Shown here: positions 23,705 to 35,250 of the stretch, in pieces
Layout: each line of letters begins with the position of its first letter
How positions within the stretch are numbered: position 1 is the first letter of the stretch
Assembly (NCBI GenBank): GCA_036873135.1
Contig: JAPTYO010000015.1
Coordinates: forward strand, 12,689,683-12,753,682
DNA length: 64,000 nt
Direction of reading: 5' to 3'
Origin: Clarkia xantiana subsp. parviflora
Taxonomy: Eukaryota > Streptophyta > Magnoliopsida > Myrtales > Onagraceae
The notes under the pieces: model-generated
The model's database searches: none
The model's input: only the letters and a program-made list of their open reading frames with translations
What the model was told of the DNA's origin: nothing
Made by a program: the position numbers and the translations under genes

Positions 23705-26414
23705 ATGTCTGGTAAGGTTTCCCTTCTCTGTTCTCGTGATTTACTAATGTTATCCTTTCCTCCTTTCTTGAATTTTTCTGTCTGTAACCGTTTTTAGACG
23801 AGGCTAGTTCTGAGGCTAGGACTCCTTTTACCTTTGAACTTGTTGTTAACGAGATTTCCGAGGCCTCGTATGAGGTTGCTCTCCGAGAGGGCTGCATTAC
23901 CTCGGATTGGGAGCCTCGTTTCCCCTACGAGTCTCAGCCTACCGTCAGGAGGAAGCATATCGTCACGCGTCCTCGAGAGGGAGAAGTGTTCGTCTCCGCC
24001 GGACAGATAAGTGCTGGGATTCGATTCCCCTTCTGCGGGAACCTGGTGGAGATGTGCAGCTTCTACAAGACACACCCTTGTACCTTCTCTCCACACGCCA
24101 TCCGCGTGTGGAATGCCTTCCAGCTTCTGTGCCTCCGCCAGCAGTGGACGTACAGTCTACTGCTCTTCCGCACATTCTACGGAATGAAGTGCAATAATGC
24201 TGGTGTTTGCTCCTTCTCCCCCCGACTCCCCAAGTGGACAAAGGAGCAACTTTCACGTTTCGGATGGGATAGCGAGACCTGGAAGTTCCACAAGGATCGG
24301 GTGCTGATTCGCGACTCGGGGTCTGATAATAGCGGATGGAAGAAGTACTACTTCTTCGTCCAAAACAGCTCTGTCCCATGGCCCCGATGGGAGGTCGTGG
24401 CGGACCCTGCCCCCAAGCTCGAGGTCTACAGCGAGGATGACCTCAACACACTCCAGCTGGTTCAGCTTTATCGTTGGGGGGACTCCTTCATACCCCTTGA
24501 CGCCAACAAGCTTATGGAGAAGGACTTGATTCATATCGGGGTCCGGCTCCTCGATTCTGTTTCCAAGGATTTAGTCATCTGGGTAATACTTCTAACCCCC
24601 TTGTCTATTATTTTTGCAGCCAAGAAGGCATCTCTGCTGACTCATCTCATGTTGAAGCAGGGCGAGACTGATGCCGTCCCAGGTGGCTCCAAGAGGAAGC
24701 GGAAATCGCTGAAGAAGGGAGCTTCCTCTTCCGCCACTCCTTCTGCTGCCCCTCCGACCGAGGAGCAGATCGTGGCCAAGCGGGCCAGGAGGGAGGAGAT
24801 TGACCAAGCCTTCGGGATCACTACCGCCGAGGAAGGTAAGCGTGTCCGTCGTGCTATTAAAAGATATAAAAAGCTGGTTCCCGAGGAGTTTATCCCCGCT
24901 GATCGGGAATCGCGGGTTCGAGAAATCAAATACATCCTTCGAGGAGAAACCCCCCGCGTTCTCAAGGCGGGATACTACAACTTCTTCGAAAAGAACCAAC
25001 ACCTCGAGCGTCAAATCATCTGGTGCCCTCGTGGTACCCTTCCTGACTTTATTCGTCCCGCCACATCAGGTCCATCGGAGGCTGTCACTCCGAGGAAGGC
25101 TGCTACTCCAGCTCGGGCCACGACTCCACAGGCGCCGGTGACGGAGGAGACCCCGACGGAAGCTCAGTTCCGTCAGGTAACTCATTTCGAGGCTTATCCT
25201 TCCTCCGAGGAGCCCAATGAAGGTGGCCTGCTCCGCCGCCGTAAGCCAGGTCGGAGCACCCTGAGGCCCCCCGTGGAAGACGTGTCCCGGAGTCCTCCTC
25301 CCGAGCTCCGCACTCCGACTCCCGAGCCTCCGGCCGAGGTGGCTCCTCTGGCTGAAGATTTCAGGGTCATCCCTCCTCTCCCGGTGGATGAAAATCTTTA
25401 CAAGATTTTCACCCCCGATCAGGAGACGGTTCCCTGGGACCCAATTGAGTCTCTCCGAGGGGTCTCACTCCAACGGGGAGACCTTCAGCCTGAATTGGCC
25501 CTGCATCTGCTGGCAGGGTCTGTTCCTCCAGCCTTGAGGCGGCCAATCTCCTTGGCGCGGGAGGACATCGAGGAGGAGCTCCGCGATATGGCTATCCACC
25601 GGATGGAGGTAAAACTTCACCTTTACTTTATTCTCTTTATTATACTTGTCTCCGACTTCTTATTTTTAATCCTTTTTCCCTTGTCTTAGGACACCGCGAA
25701 CCAGCAGCGCTGCTTCGGCTCATCCTGGCTCTGAAGAGTGCTTTGGAGGAGGCACAAGCCAAGTCGGACCCCGACACGTTGGCCAAGCTCCAGATGGACC
25801 TCGACGAGGCTGTGGCGGCCAGGAATAAGATGGCCAAGGAGAAAACTCTCCTTGACGAGATGGCTTCGGGCCTGCTCAAGCAGGTTCAGGATCACGAGGC
25901 TGTCATGCGTCGGGAGCGGAAGATGGTCCAGGCGGATCAGCAGCGGAACGAGTCGGAGAAGAGGCAGCTCATCCACGAGAAGGGTGTTCTCGCGGAAGCT
26001 CTCGCGGAGGCCAAGGCGGGGCTCGAGGCCAAGCTGGCTGAGGCCAAGGCCCAGGGCCACGAGGAAGGTCGCCTGCAGGGTCGCGAGGAGGGTCGTCTGC
26101 AAGGCCGCGAGGAGTATCGGAATTCTAAAGATTTCAAGGTGGATGCTGTAGGGTTCTGCAAGTCCGAGGTGGAGAACGTCCTGTTCAATGCCGTCGAAGA
26201 ACTCTACACAGCCTACGAGGATTCCATCGACTTCAAGAAGTCCGAGACTCTCGCCCCTTTCGCGGAGAAGTATTTCAACCTCCCCGCGGAGAGTGAAGAG
26301 ACTGATGCCGTGGACCCGACTTCGCGGACTGCGGAGCCTTCTGCCCAGGCTCCTCCAAACCTCGCTCCCTCCAACGCTGCTGAGGACCCGACTTCCAACA
26401 AGGACCAAGCTTAA
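23705..26414 (+). pseudogene. Element B antisense gene (aORF; PF04195-like), multi-exon, frameshifted
   Basis: Plus-strand gene in a minus-strand element. Exon 1 ATGTCTG (23705-23711); intron 23712-23797 (86 bp, GTAAGG..TTTTTAG); exon 2 from 23798 starts MSDEASSEAR after joining and reads through the globular region (WKKYYFFVQN). A 37-nt intron-like stretch near 24582-24618 stays open in frame here. A Lys-rich segment, VPEEFIPADRESRV and a Pro/Thr-rich stretch follow to 25608. Intron 25609-25689 (81 bp). The last exon 25690-26414 carries a 1-nt deletion near 25722 relative to A, shifting frame before the coiled coil (continuing open from 25743). The coiled coil contains short repeats around GREEGRLQ. 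The family is known as an extra, often antisense, ORF of Tat elements; its function is unknown. Confidence 0.8.
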
Positions 26415-26529
26415 CGCTTTATTCTTTTAGTCCTTGTAATGTTTTCTCCTTTATATTTTGTATCAGAACCTTTAGGCCTTCAAGCCTTTATATAAGCAAT
26501 TTTCTTTCATCTGTTTTGGTCCCGATAAT

Positions 26530-27235
26530 CGTTTGCACTATTTAAAGCGATTTCATACATCCTTCCGATGCTTTACTCGAGACTTCACCACTTAAGGTTT
26601 CTTGTCTATTCGGGACTTCACCATTTAAGGTTTCTCATCTACTCGGGACTTCACCACTTAAGGTTTCTTGTCCATATTACTTAATGTCTTTCGTGACGTT
26701 TTGCTCGGGACTTCACCACTTAAGGTTTCTCGTCCATATTACTTAATGTCTTTCGTGACGTTTCGCTCGGGACTTCACCACTTAAGGTTTCTCATCCCTG
26801 CCTTTCAAGACAATTTCGTACATCACTTAAGATGATTTACTTCGCACCCCTTAAGGCTTTTACCGCGTCAAACCAGACGACTTTAATCGTACCCCTTAAG
26901 GGCTTTTATCGCGTCCTTTTAGACGACTTAATCATACCCGTTAGGGCTTTTTGCCGCATCATATAAACGACTTACGCGGACCCGTTAGGGCTTTTTCGTA
27001 CCCTTTAGGGCTTTTTGCCGCATCATATAGACGACTTACGCGGACACGTTAGGGCTTTTTCGTACCTAGGCTTTTGGTTGCATCATAAAGACGACTTACT
27101 CATACCCCGTAGGGCTTTTGTCCGTACCTCAGAAGGCTTTCTGTCGCGCCATAAAGGCGACTTACTCATACCCCGTAAGGCTTTTATCGTACCTCGGGAG
27201 GCTTTTGTCGCGCCCTTCAGAACGTCTTACTAACA
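26530..27235 (-). repeat. Element B 3' tandem-repeat region
   Basis: Mirror of the element A region. On +, about five units around CGGGACTTCACCACTTAAGG at about 26580-26790, then units around AGGGCTTTTTGCCGC..ACGACTTACGCGGAC to about 27220. Unit order and number differ from A. Confidence 0.8.
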
Positions 27236-27356
27236 GTTAGAATAAATCTAAAAGCAATAGGATCGAAGGCAACTTTTTTATTCATTAACAACTCAAAGCT
27301 GGCTTACATCAGATCTTTATCGATAGACAATTTGCGCCATTCGCGGCGACTTAATA

Positions 27357-30300
27357 TCAAACATGATACTTCTTCAAGTGTGCGCCACTGAAGGAATGCT
27401 TCAACGTCTTGCCATCAAGGTCCTCTAGCTTGTACGCATTCGGGGCTGGCATCCCAACAATCTTGTAAGGTCCCTCCCATTTCGGCGATAGCTTGTTGAT
27501 CTGATCTTGATGAACGAACTCGTTCCTCCGCCAGACAAGTTCTCCAACGAAGAATTGTCGGGACTTGACACGCCGATTATAATATCGGGCCGTTGCCAGA
27601 CGCATCCGAGCCTAAACTTCATCAGCCTTCCACCTTTTCTCCTCGAGCAAGTCTAAGTCTAGACGTCTCAGTTCCTCGTTCGTTAGAGGTTCATAATACC
27701 TCCTGCGATGGGACGCCACCGCTATCTCCACGGGGGCAACTGCCTCCGTGCCATAGACCAGGCCAAACGGAGTCTCCCCTGTCGACTGCTTGGGTGTTAA
27801 TCTAACAGCCCACAGCACGTTTTCGAGCTCATCCAGCCAATGACCTTGCAAGGCGTAGACTCTCTTCTTCAAGCCATCCATCACGATCTTGTTGGCTGAT
27901 TCGACTTGGCCATTAGTCTGAGCATGGCGGACGGAAGCTGTCTGATGCTCAATGTTCAATTCCTCCAGGTACTCCTTCAACTGAGCCCCATTGAACGGAG
28001 GGCCATTATCGCTGATCAACACTTGAGGAACCCCGTACCGGGATATGATCTGAGTTTGGAGGAACTTGAGGATCTGCTGCCCCGTTGTCTTGGCCAACGC
28101 CTTAGCCTCTATCCACTTCGAGAAGTAATCGATGGCCACGAGTAAATACTTGCACTGACCTTTCGCTTGCGGAAGAGGCCCCACCAAGTCAATGCCCCAT
28201 TGCGCGAAGGGCCAAGCACTCCTGATGGACATCAAGTCCGCGGCTGGAGCCACGATATTCGGAGCGTACCTCTGGCATGCATCACAGGATTGGACCATCG
28301 CTGTCGCTTCCTTGTTCATCGAAGGCCAATAGTAGCCTAGATTTAACGCCTTCCTCACGATGGATCGGTCCCCTTCATGACAGGCCGCGACTCCCTCGTG
28401 TAGCTCTCTTAGGATCCGATTTGTATCAGGCTCCGCCACACATTTCAGAAAAGGTTTTACATGCCCCCTCTTGCATAACTGGTTGTCCACCATCACGTAA
28501 TCGTTCGCGATTCGACGCAACCTGACAGCTGCCACTTCATCATCGGGGAGTGCCCCCGTAGTCAGGTATGTGACCATCGGGGTCATCCAGGTGGGTTTCT
28601 CCTCTTCCTCCGATCCTGCTTTAATAGCGCAAACCTCCATCGGATCGATGGTTGAGATAATCACTCTCTCCAGAAAGTGCACCTTCCGATTCTCCTCGGG
28701 GGCCACTCCTAGAGCAAACTTGCTTAAGGCATCTGCCTCCACGTTTTCTTCCCTCGGGATTGCCTCGATATCGAAGCTTTTGAAGCTTCCCTTCAAAGTC
28801 TGCACCTCGTGCAAATACTTCCTCATTGTCGGACTCTTGGCTTCATAATTCCCCTGGACTTGATTCACGATCAAGCTAGCATCACACTTCACCTTTAAAT
28901 GATCGACTCTCGTACCCTTGGCAATTTTAAGGCCCGTGATGAGAGCCTCGTACTCCGCTTCATTGTTGGTGGCATTAAATGTCAAGGCCAAAGCATATCG
29001 CAGGGGCTCGCTTCCACCGGGCGGTATCAATACGAATCCTGCCCCCGATCCTTCTTCACTTGATGAACCATCAGTGTACATCTCCCAAGTGTTCTCCTCA
29101 TTTGGCTGTTCTGGCTGTTCTGTTATCGGGACCTGTTCTGCTATCGGGACCTCCATGGTTGCCCCCTCTGCGGGACCCATTACTTCCAGATCGGGTGCCG
29201 TAGACTCAGCTATAAAATCTGCCAATGCCTGGCCCTTAATAGCAGTTCGCGGAGCAAAGTGGATACGGAACTCCGTAAGCTCGATGGCCCATTTCACCAA
29301 TCTCCCCGACGCCTCCGGTCGGTTCAAAAAGTGCTTCAAGGGCTGATTAGTTAACACCGTAACTTCGTGGGCATGGAAGTAAGGTCGTAGCTTTCGAGCG
29401 GCAACAATCAACACAAAGAGATACTTCTCAATAGGGGGATAATTTATTTCAGACTTGGCAAACGCCTTGTTTACATAATAGACAGGCACTTGGTTGCCCT
29501 TGACAATCTTAATCAAAACAGAACTAACAGCAACTTCAGAAACAACCAAATAGAGATAAAGCGGCTCGCCTGGAACCGGTTTCGCCAACGGCGGGAGGGT
29601 ACGGAGGTGCTGCTTGAGTGCTTGGAATGCCTCCTCGCACTTGTCGGACCATTCGAACTTCTTATGGGCCCTTAGCACGTCAAAAAATGGCATGGCTCGG
29701 TCACTTGCCTTGGATAGGAATCGATTCATCGCGGCCAACCGGCCATTCAGCACCTGAACCTCCTGATGGGTCTTCGGAGATTGCATCTCCTCGATTGCTC
29801 GCAGCTTCTCAGGATTCACCTCGATTCCTCTCTGGCTCACCATGAACCCTAGGAATTTCCCCGAGTTCACCCCGAAAGCGCACTTGTCTGGGTTCAACCG
29901 AACCTGATGAAACTTCATCCGCTCAAACGCCGCCGCCAAGTTTCGGACATGGTCTCCTGCCTGTCGGGACTTCACCAGCATGTCATCCACATACGCCTCC
30001 CTGGTCTTCCCCAACATGTCTCCGAACAACTTGTTCACCATCCGCTTGTAAGTTGCTCCGGCATTGATCAGTCCGAAGGGCATGATGTCATAGTGATGAA
30101 CATCACTGTCAGCGTAAAAAGCTGTGTGGGGGGCATCCTCCTTCGCCATCTTGATCTGGTTGTATCCGGAATAGGCATCCATGAAGCTCAGCAGCTCATG
30201 TCCCGATGTGGCATCCACCAACTGGTCAATCCTCGGGAGCGGGTAGCAATCCTTCGGGCAGGCCTTGTTCAAGTCGCGGAAATCGACACACATCCGCCAC

Positions 30301-33027
30301 TTCCCATTACTCTTTCTCACCAGGACTGGGTTAGCGACCCATGTCTGGAATCGAAGCTCCTTGATGAATCCAGCGTCGAGCAGTCTGCCCACCTCTTGCT
30401 GGATCGCGATCCTTTTGTCTGCGCCCATCGGACGCCTCCTCTGCGCGATAGGCTTGATCGCGGGATCAATTTTCAGCTCGTGTACGATCACGTCGGGGCT
30501 GATTCCTGGCATATCGCTCGGGGACCAGGCAAACAGCTCCTTGAACTCCTTCAGGAGCTCGACCAACTCTCGGGCTCTTTCCTCCGACAAAGCAGACCCG
30601 ATCTTCACCTTCCTTCGAGGTCCATCAATCTCAACCTCCTTCAAATCCTCCATTGGGGCGGGACGCCCAAACTCCTCTCGAGGATCAGCATCGGTCTGCA
30701 AGACAGCCATGGCTTCCCTTCTTTTCCGTCGAGTGGCATTAACATAACACTTTCGCGACGCCACCTGGTCACCCTTGACCTCTCCGACCCCATTGTCAGT
30801 CGGGAACTTCATCTTCTGGTGGACAGTTGAAGCAACTGCCATGAGAGGGTTGATGGTAGTCCTTCCGATAATAGCGTTGTATGTTCCCGCGGATTCTACC
30901 ACGACGAAGTCCACGTTCCGCCGTTCCATCTTCCAGCCACTACCAAACTCCACCGGTAAGGTAATCATCCCTAACGGATAGGAAGTCGATCCGGAGAAGC
31001 CCACCATCGGGAAGTTCACATGCGTCAGGTCCTTCTTCGTCTTTCCCATGGCCTCCAGGGCATCCATGAAAAGAATGTCGGAGGAGCTCCCTCCGTCTAT
31101 TAGGATCCGCTTCATCTTTAAATCCGTTCACGTCCAGGGTCACGACCAAGGCGTCATCGTGGGGGCTCTCCACGCCTAACAAATCCTCCGCTGAGAAAGA
31201 AATCACCATTTCCTCCTTTAGAGTCCACGACCGCGACCTCTTGCCTAGCACCACAGCAGCGGAGATGCGAGAAGCATAATTCTCCCAAGAAGCAGTGGTG
31301 TCACCTCCCGCTGCCATTCCTCCGTGAATGACGTTAATAGTCCCTCGTCTCTCCTTACGGGCACCGGAACCAGAGGGCTCCGACTCAACCTTCTTCTTCT
31401 TCAAGGATCGATCACGGGACTTAGAACGGGACCGTGACCGACTTTTGGAGCGGGATCGGCACCATCCCCTTCCGACGAACTCCTTCAGCTTCCCCTTCTG
31501 GATCAGCTTCTCTATCTCCTTCTTCAACTCCCGACAGTTATCTGTGTCGTGACCATTGGCTCGATGGTACCGACAATAACGATCAGAGCGGCCTCCCAAG
31601 AAGTCTCCTTCCTTCCTCGGGGGGTATCGGGCGAGACCCTGTCGATCCATCACAGCTAGCACGGAGGTCATCGAGCTGTTGATGGGAACACTTCGACCCT
31701 CGCGGTTATCCTTCTTCGGAGGACGCCTATCCTCCCTTCTCTCGGGGCGACCACGGTTCCTACTTCCCTCCGATTTGTCGCTCCCTTTACGATCATCCGA
31801 CAGCTTGGACGATGTCTTTCCTCTTCCCGACTTCGGAGGATCAAGCTCTCTGGCAGCAATCTTCGACTCCTGGACGTCGATTTGCTGTTTCACCCTCGCT
31901 TGCAGGGCCTCCATACTCCATACAGCCTTCGCGGCTACAGTATGCATCAGGTCGGAACCATACGGAGCAGTTAGGTTCCGAAGGAAAGTGCGGATGGTCT
32001 CTCCCTCCGATATTTCCTCATCGATCTCCGCGGCACTTGCAGTGAACCGTTGGTAGTAGTATGCCAACGATTCATCGGATCTCTGCACCACCTGGGTCAA
32101 AGACCTCACGCTCTTCAGGAGACGCCTCCGACCTTGATATTTCTTGATGAAGCGATCGTGCATATCAGCCCAGCACGTAATGCTTCCCGGCGGTAGGCTG
32201 AAAAACCAAGTCATGGCCCTTTCTCCCAGAGTGATCGGGAACAACGAACACACGAGGTCATCATTCGAGGTCCTACCCATACAGGCCTGGACATGCCTCT
32301 GAACATGGCGGACTTGGTCTCCTTCACCATTGTACTCCTTGATGGTCGGAATGCCTAGCCCTGGCGGGGCGACAGTGTCTAGCAGCCGTGGAACGAAAGG
32401 ATGACTGGATCGATCCCTTAGCTCCGATGTCATTTGCTTTTGGTCACCCATGCAGATGCTGACGATTTTCACCACCTGATCGGGGGTGATGGGACCATTC
32501 AGGGGAATGGTCCTGTGCTGCACTGGTCCGGGACCATCAACCACGGACTTCTCCGAGTGCGCGGGCTCCTTACCCTTATTCCTGGGCTGAACCTCTTGAA
32601 CCTCCTGTTCTTCTGGAACCACCCTCGGAGGGGGTGGGGGCAGCTCTTCTCGCGGAGGCAACTCCTCTGCCCTCCTGGCAGCCTCTCTCTTGTCCAACAG
32701 AGCCTCCATGGCCGCCAAGAACATAGGCATAGCATCTGCTACTGCCTTGGCCAACTCCGAGTTTGAAGAAGAGCCTACCTCCCTTCGCGGGACTTCCTCT
32801 CTGTGCTCCACCGGGTTTGGGGGAGCATCCACCTCCCTTCGCGGGATATCTTGCCTGTTCAGCGTCGTGTCTCGAACTGAGACCTCATCATCACCGTGCC
32901 CCCCTGTCTGAGAAACAGCAGGGTACTCACCTTGTTCAGCAACATGTTCCGGCAACGGGGAATTCACAGTTCCAGCGGGGCGAGAACTGCCGGCCTGAAC
33001 TTGCTTCTTCTTGCCACCACCGGCCAT
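27357..33027 (-). pseudogene. Element B gag-pol polyprotein, broken twice
   Basis: Minus strand from ATG 33027. Same domain order as A: gag capsid domain, Arg/Ser-rich linker, C-x2-H-x4-H-x4-C knuckle (about 31580-31540), protease (IDGGSS near 31090), RT (YVDDM near 29990), RNase H (YTDGSS near 29070), integrase HHCC (about 28400-28270) and DDE core (ISDNG near 28010). Two lesions only: a 1-nt insertion at about 31117 just before the protease motif, separating gag from pol, and CAG to TAG near 27613 in the integrase C-terminal region. Between them an uninterrupted 1167-codon frame (31115-27612) covers protease to integrase. It is the better preserved of the pair. Confidence 0.93.
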
Positions 33028-33062
33028 TGATCTAGTAGAACCTATTTTGGCTTTTTGTTAGT

Positions 33063-33080
33063 TTCCCACAGACGGCGCCA
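33063..33080 (-). other. Primer-binding site, element B
   Basis: On the minus strand TGGCGCCGTCTGTGGGAA, one base inside the 5' LTR end at 33082. It matches the element A PBS except at the eighth base (G for A). Confidence 0.8.
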
Positions 33081-33081
33081 A

Positions 33082-33818
33082 TGTTGGATCGCGGGCGAAG
33101 CTCCGTTACGTTCTTGACGGAAAGCTCGAACTCCTGGGCTCCGCATAATCCTGCAAAAGGGGATGACCTGGGTGGTGACCCAGAATCCCTCTCCGATGCT
33201 TAAATGAGTATGTGATCAATGGGGTGGCAGCAGTAATCTAAGTGCGTATTAGATGATGTGTTTTCTGAGGTAACTTCCTCCTTTATATAGGAGGGGAGGT
33301 TACTCAGTTACCTGAGACCGCGCCTGGCAGTTTTGCCCATGATTCCGTATATCTCGTTCGGGATTCCGTATATCTCGCCCCACGCTCCGCGTATCTCGCC
33401 CATACCCCGCGTATCTCGGGCACGCCCTGCGTATCTCGGGGAAGATTATCTGTATCTCAACCGTTTCCCCACTACTCTATCTAGTAGGCGGGTTCCTTGG
33501 TCTTATCCTCTGATCACAAGTCCCAACTTCTGTCGGGAACTCCAGAGTTATCTCATTCTAGGTCACCACCCAGGACCCTTTGTCTCACGAGACAGGTCCA
33601 GCCTCCGCGGGGCTTTATTATCGGGGCCTTTACTAAGGCATATCGGGGCCTACTCAGAGGCTTCTTGTCGGGAGCATTCAGCTCATATATCAGGACTGCT
33701 AAAGTCGGGACCCTTCGTACTGGGCTTCTGGGCCTTCCAGGACTTTCACGAGGCCCACTGGACTTACTCGTCGTTTAATGACTATTAACGGGGCTATCGA
33801 TCTCATCGGAACCCATCA
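33082..33818 (-). repeat. Element B 5' LTR (737 bp)
   Basis: Read on +, TGTTGGATC..CCCATCA, followed by target duplication CATGG. It contains the full five-unit U3 array and a TATA-type CTTTATATAG (near 33282, on + ; minus strand TATATAAAG). Confidence 0.92.
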
Positions 33819-33828
33819 CATGGGATCT

Positions 33829-33831
<3 letters not shown>

Positions 33832-33885
<54 letters not shown>
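33832..33885. repeat. (TA)n microsatellite
   Basis: Over 50 bp of alternating T and A directly beyond the element B target duplication. A typical plant simple repeat and insertion-prone site. Confidence 0.9.
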
Positions 33886-33888
<3 letters not shown>

Positions 33889-34504
33889 TTTACATAAAAT
33901 TATCTATTTCGGTTCTAATAATAATGTATTTTTATATTGACACCGCAACAGAATATTTCACTAATAATCAAACAGATAATCACTAAATATTAATATCTAT
34001 ATCTAATATTTTTTTTTACTATCTCTATAAAGATTATAAATAATCAAGTTTTAGTCCATTTAATGAGTTATATTTTCTTATGCGATGTCACTTTTGTGTT
34101 TTTGTTGATCTGCTAAAAATCATACTAAAAAACCCCATAATCAATTTTAAGAGTTACAATTTTTTTTAGTAAGTTACATAATAATATTAATTAAATAATA
34201 ATCCACTAATATAAAATAAAATATACATATATGTCATATTTGTTATTACCTTAATATTAAAATGATCTTTAAATTTGGATAAATAATAATATATATATAT
34301 GTTGAATATAATTTTTTTAATTATGTTATATAAAAAAATTAATTAATTAATTAATTAATAATTCAATAGAAAATTAAATTAAAATATACTTATGCTTCAT
34401 CAATTTACTATTATCTAAATATTAAAATAATCTTTATAACAATTCTGGTAATATAGTAATATTTAAATTTGGATATATACTAATATATATGTAGATTGAA
34501 TAAA
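33886..34504. other. AT-rich noncoding DNA
   Basis: No coding frame or RNA gene is seen. A short block TAATATAT..GTTGAATATAA near 34285-34310 recurs near 34480-34500 in diverged form, and an AATT run lies near 34338-34360. Confidence 0.5.
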
Positions 34505-34509
34505 CAAAT

Positions 34510-34930
34510 TGATGCAGCGTGATGGTGGGATAGGAGCGCAGAAATTTGTTGATTCTATGAATACTGAATATCAAACGCAGGGTTGAGGAAAAAAACCTCG
34601 ATTTTCTGATTTATTAATAACTGAATGTAAAATTCGGCCAACAATGTCTTAAATAGAAAACCCTAATCTATGAAATAACCGAAAATAACGAACAAGTCCC
34701 GAATAGATTGAAAACTATAAAAAAAAAAAGACCTGAAATAACATAAAAACGCGATTTTGACCCCTCAGATGATGGAATCTGGCCAAAAAGCAGCACAGTT
34801 CATAGCATAGCGGTGACTTTGGACCGGAACGCTGTTTTCGACCGAAAACACTATTCACGCGCCAAAATCTGAACGTTCAAACACTATTCACGGCCAAAAA
34901 TCTTCAAAACTACTCGGTTCCGCTGCATCA
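34510..34930. mobile_element. Solo LTR (421 bp) with 5-bp TSD CAAAT
   Basis: Begins TGATGCAGCG and ends CGCTGCATCA, a perfect 10-bp terminal inverted repeat of TG..CA type, flanked by CAAAT on both sides (34505-34509 and 34931-34935). No coding sequence or PBS is attached. It is unrelated to the A-F LTRs. It is best read as a solo LTR left by recombination; a short non-autonomous element is the alternative. Orientation is not determined. Confidence 0.75.
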
Positions 34931-34935
34931 CAAAT

Positions 34936-35250
34936 AAAAATATATTATACTTTAAATTTATACCTTTGTTTACTCTTTTTATCAATCTCACTATCATTTA
35001 GTTTTTTACTTCCCAAAACTCCTATTCAATTTCAAATTCAATTTCCGTTTAATTTACATTTTAGTCACTTTACTTCCTAACAAATATACTTATCAAATAG
35101 CACTAAAATATGAGGGAAAAAATAATAAAATAAATACATAAGAAAATATTTTAAAAATAAAAAGATTATATCAAAATATTAACAATTCTTCTGAAATATA
35201 TAAATAAAAAAGACAACAATATATAAGACGTAGTTATTATATCTTTTAGT
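34936..35250. other. AT-rich noncoding DNA
   Basis: No coding frame or recognisable feature. It borders the remnant gag region of element D, whose left boundary is not sharp. Confidence 0.5.

Larger units (their letters stand above)
22374..33818 (-). mobile_element. Element B: complete Tat-lineage retrotransposon, same family as A, opposite strand
   Basis: 11,445-bp element on the minus strand with a perfect target duplication CATGG (22369-22373 and 33819-33823). LTRs 22374-23090 (3') and 33082-33818 (5'). It has the same parts as A: PBS, gag-pol, repeat region, antisense gene, PPT. Separate perfect TSDs show that A and B are independent insertions, not a rearranged single copy. The polyprotein carries one frameshift and one stop, and the antisense gene one deletion. 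Confidence 0.93.

Noticed and set aside
24582..24618. 37-38-nt intron in the antisense genes of A and B
   Set aside because: Good branch and acceptor motifs, but too short for a plant intron and splicing at the visible donor breaks the frame; left unresolved.
23705..26414. Antisense gene as a captured host gene or DNA transposase
   Set aside because: Present at the mirrored place in A, B and (diverged) C, so it belongs to the element family. The Pfam-style name 'transposase' for this family is historical; I see no DDE transposase motif.
29907..30830. 307-codon plus-strand frame opposite element B pol
   Set aside because: Antiparallel shadow of the RT coding region; its existence follows from codon bias, with no domain of its own. 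The 19066-19854 frame is rejected for the same reason.
10751..33818. A and B as one element split or inverted by rearrangement
   Set aside because: Each has two LTRs, its own complete interior and its own perfect, different TSD.
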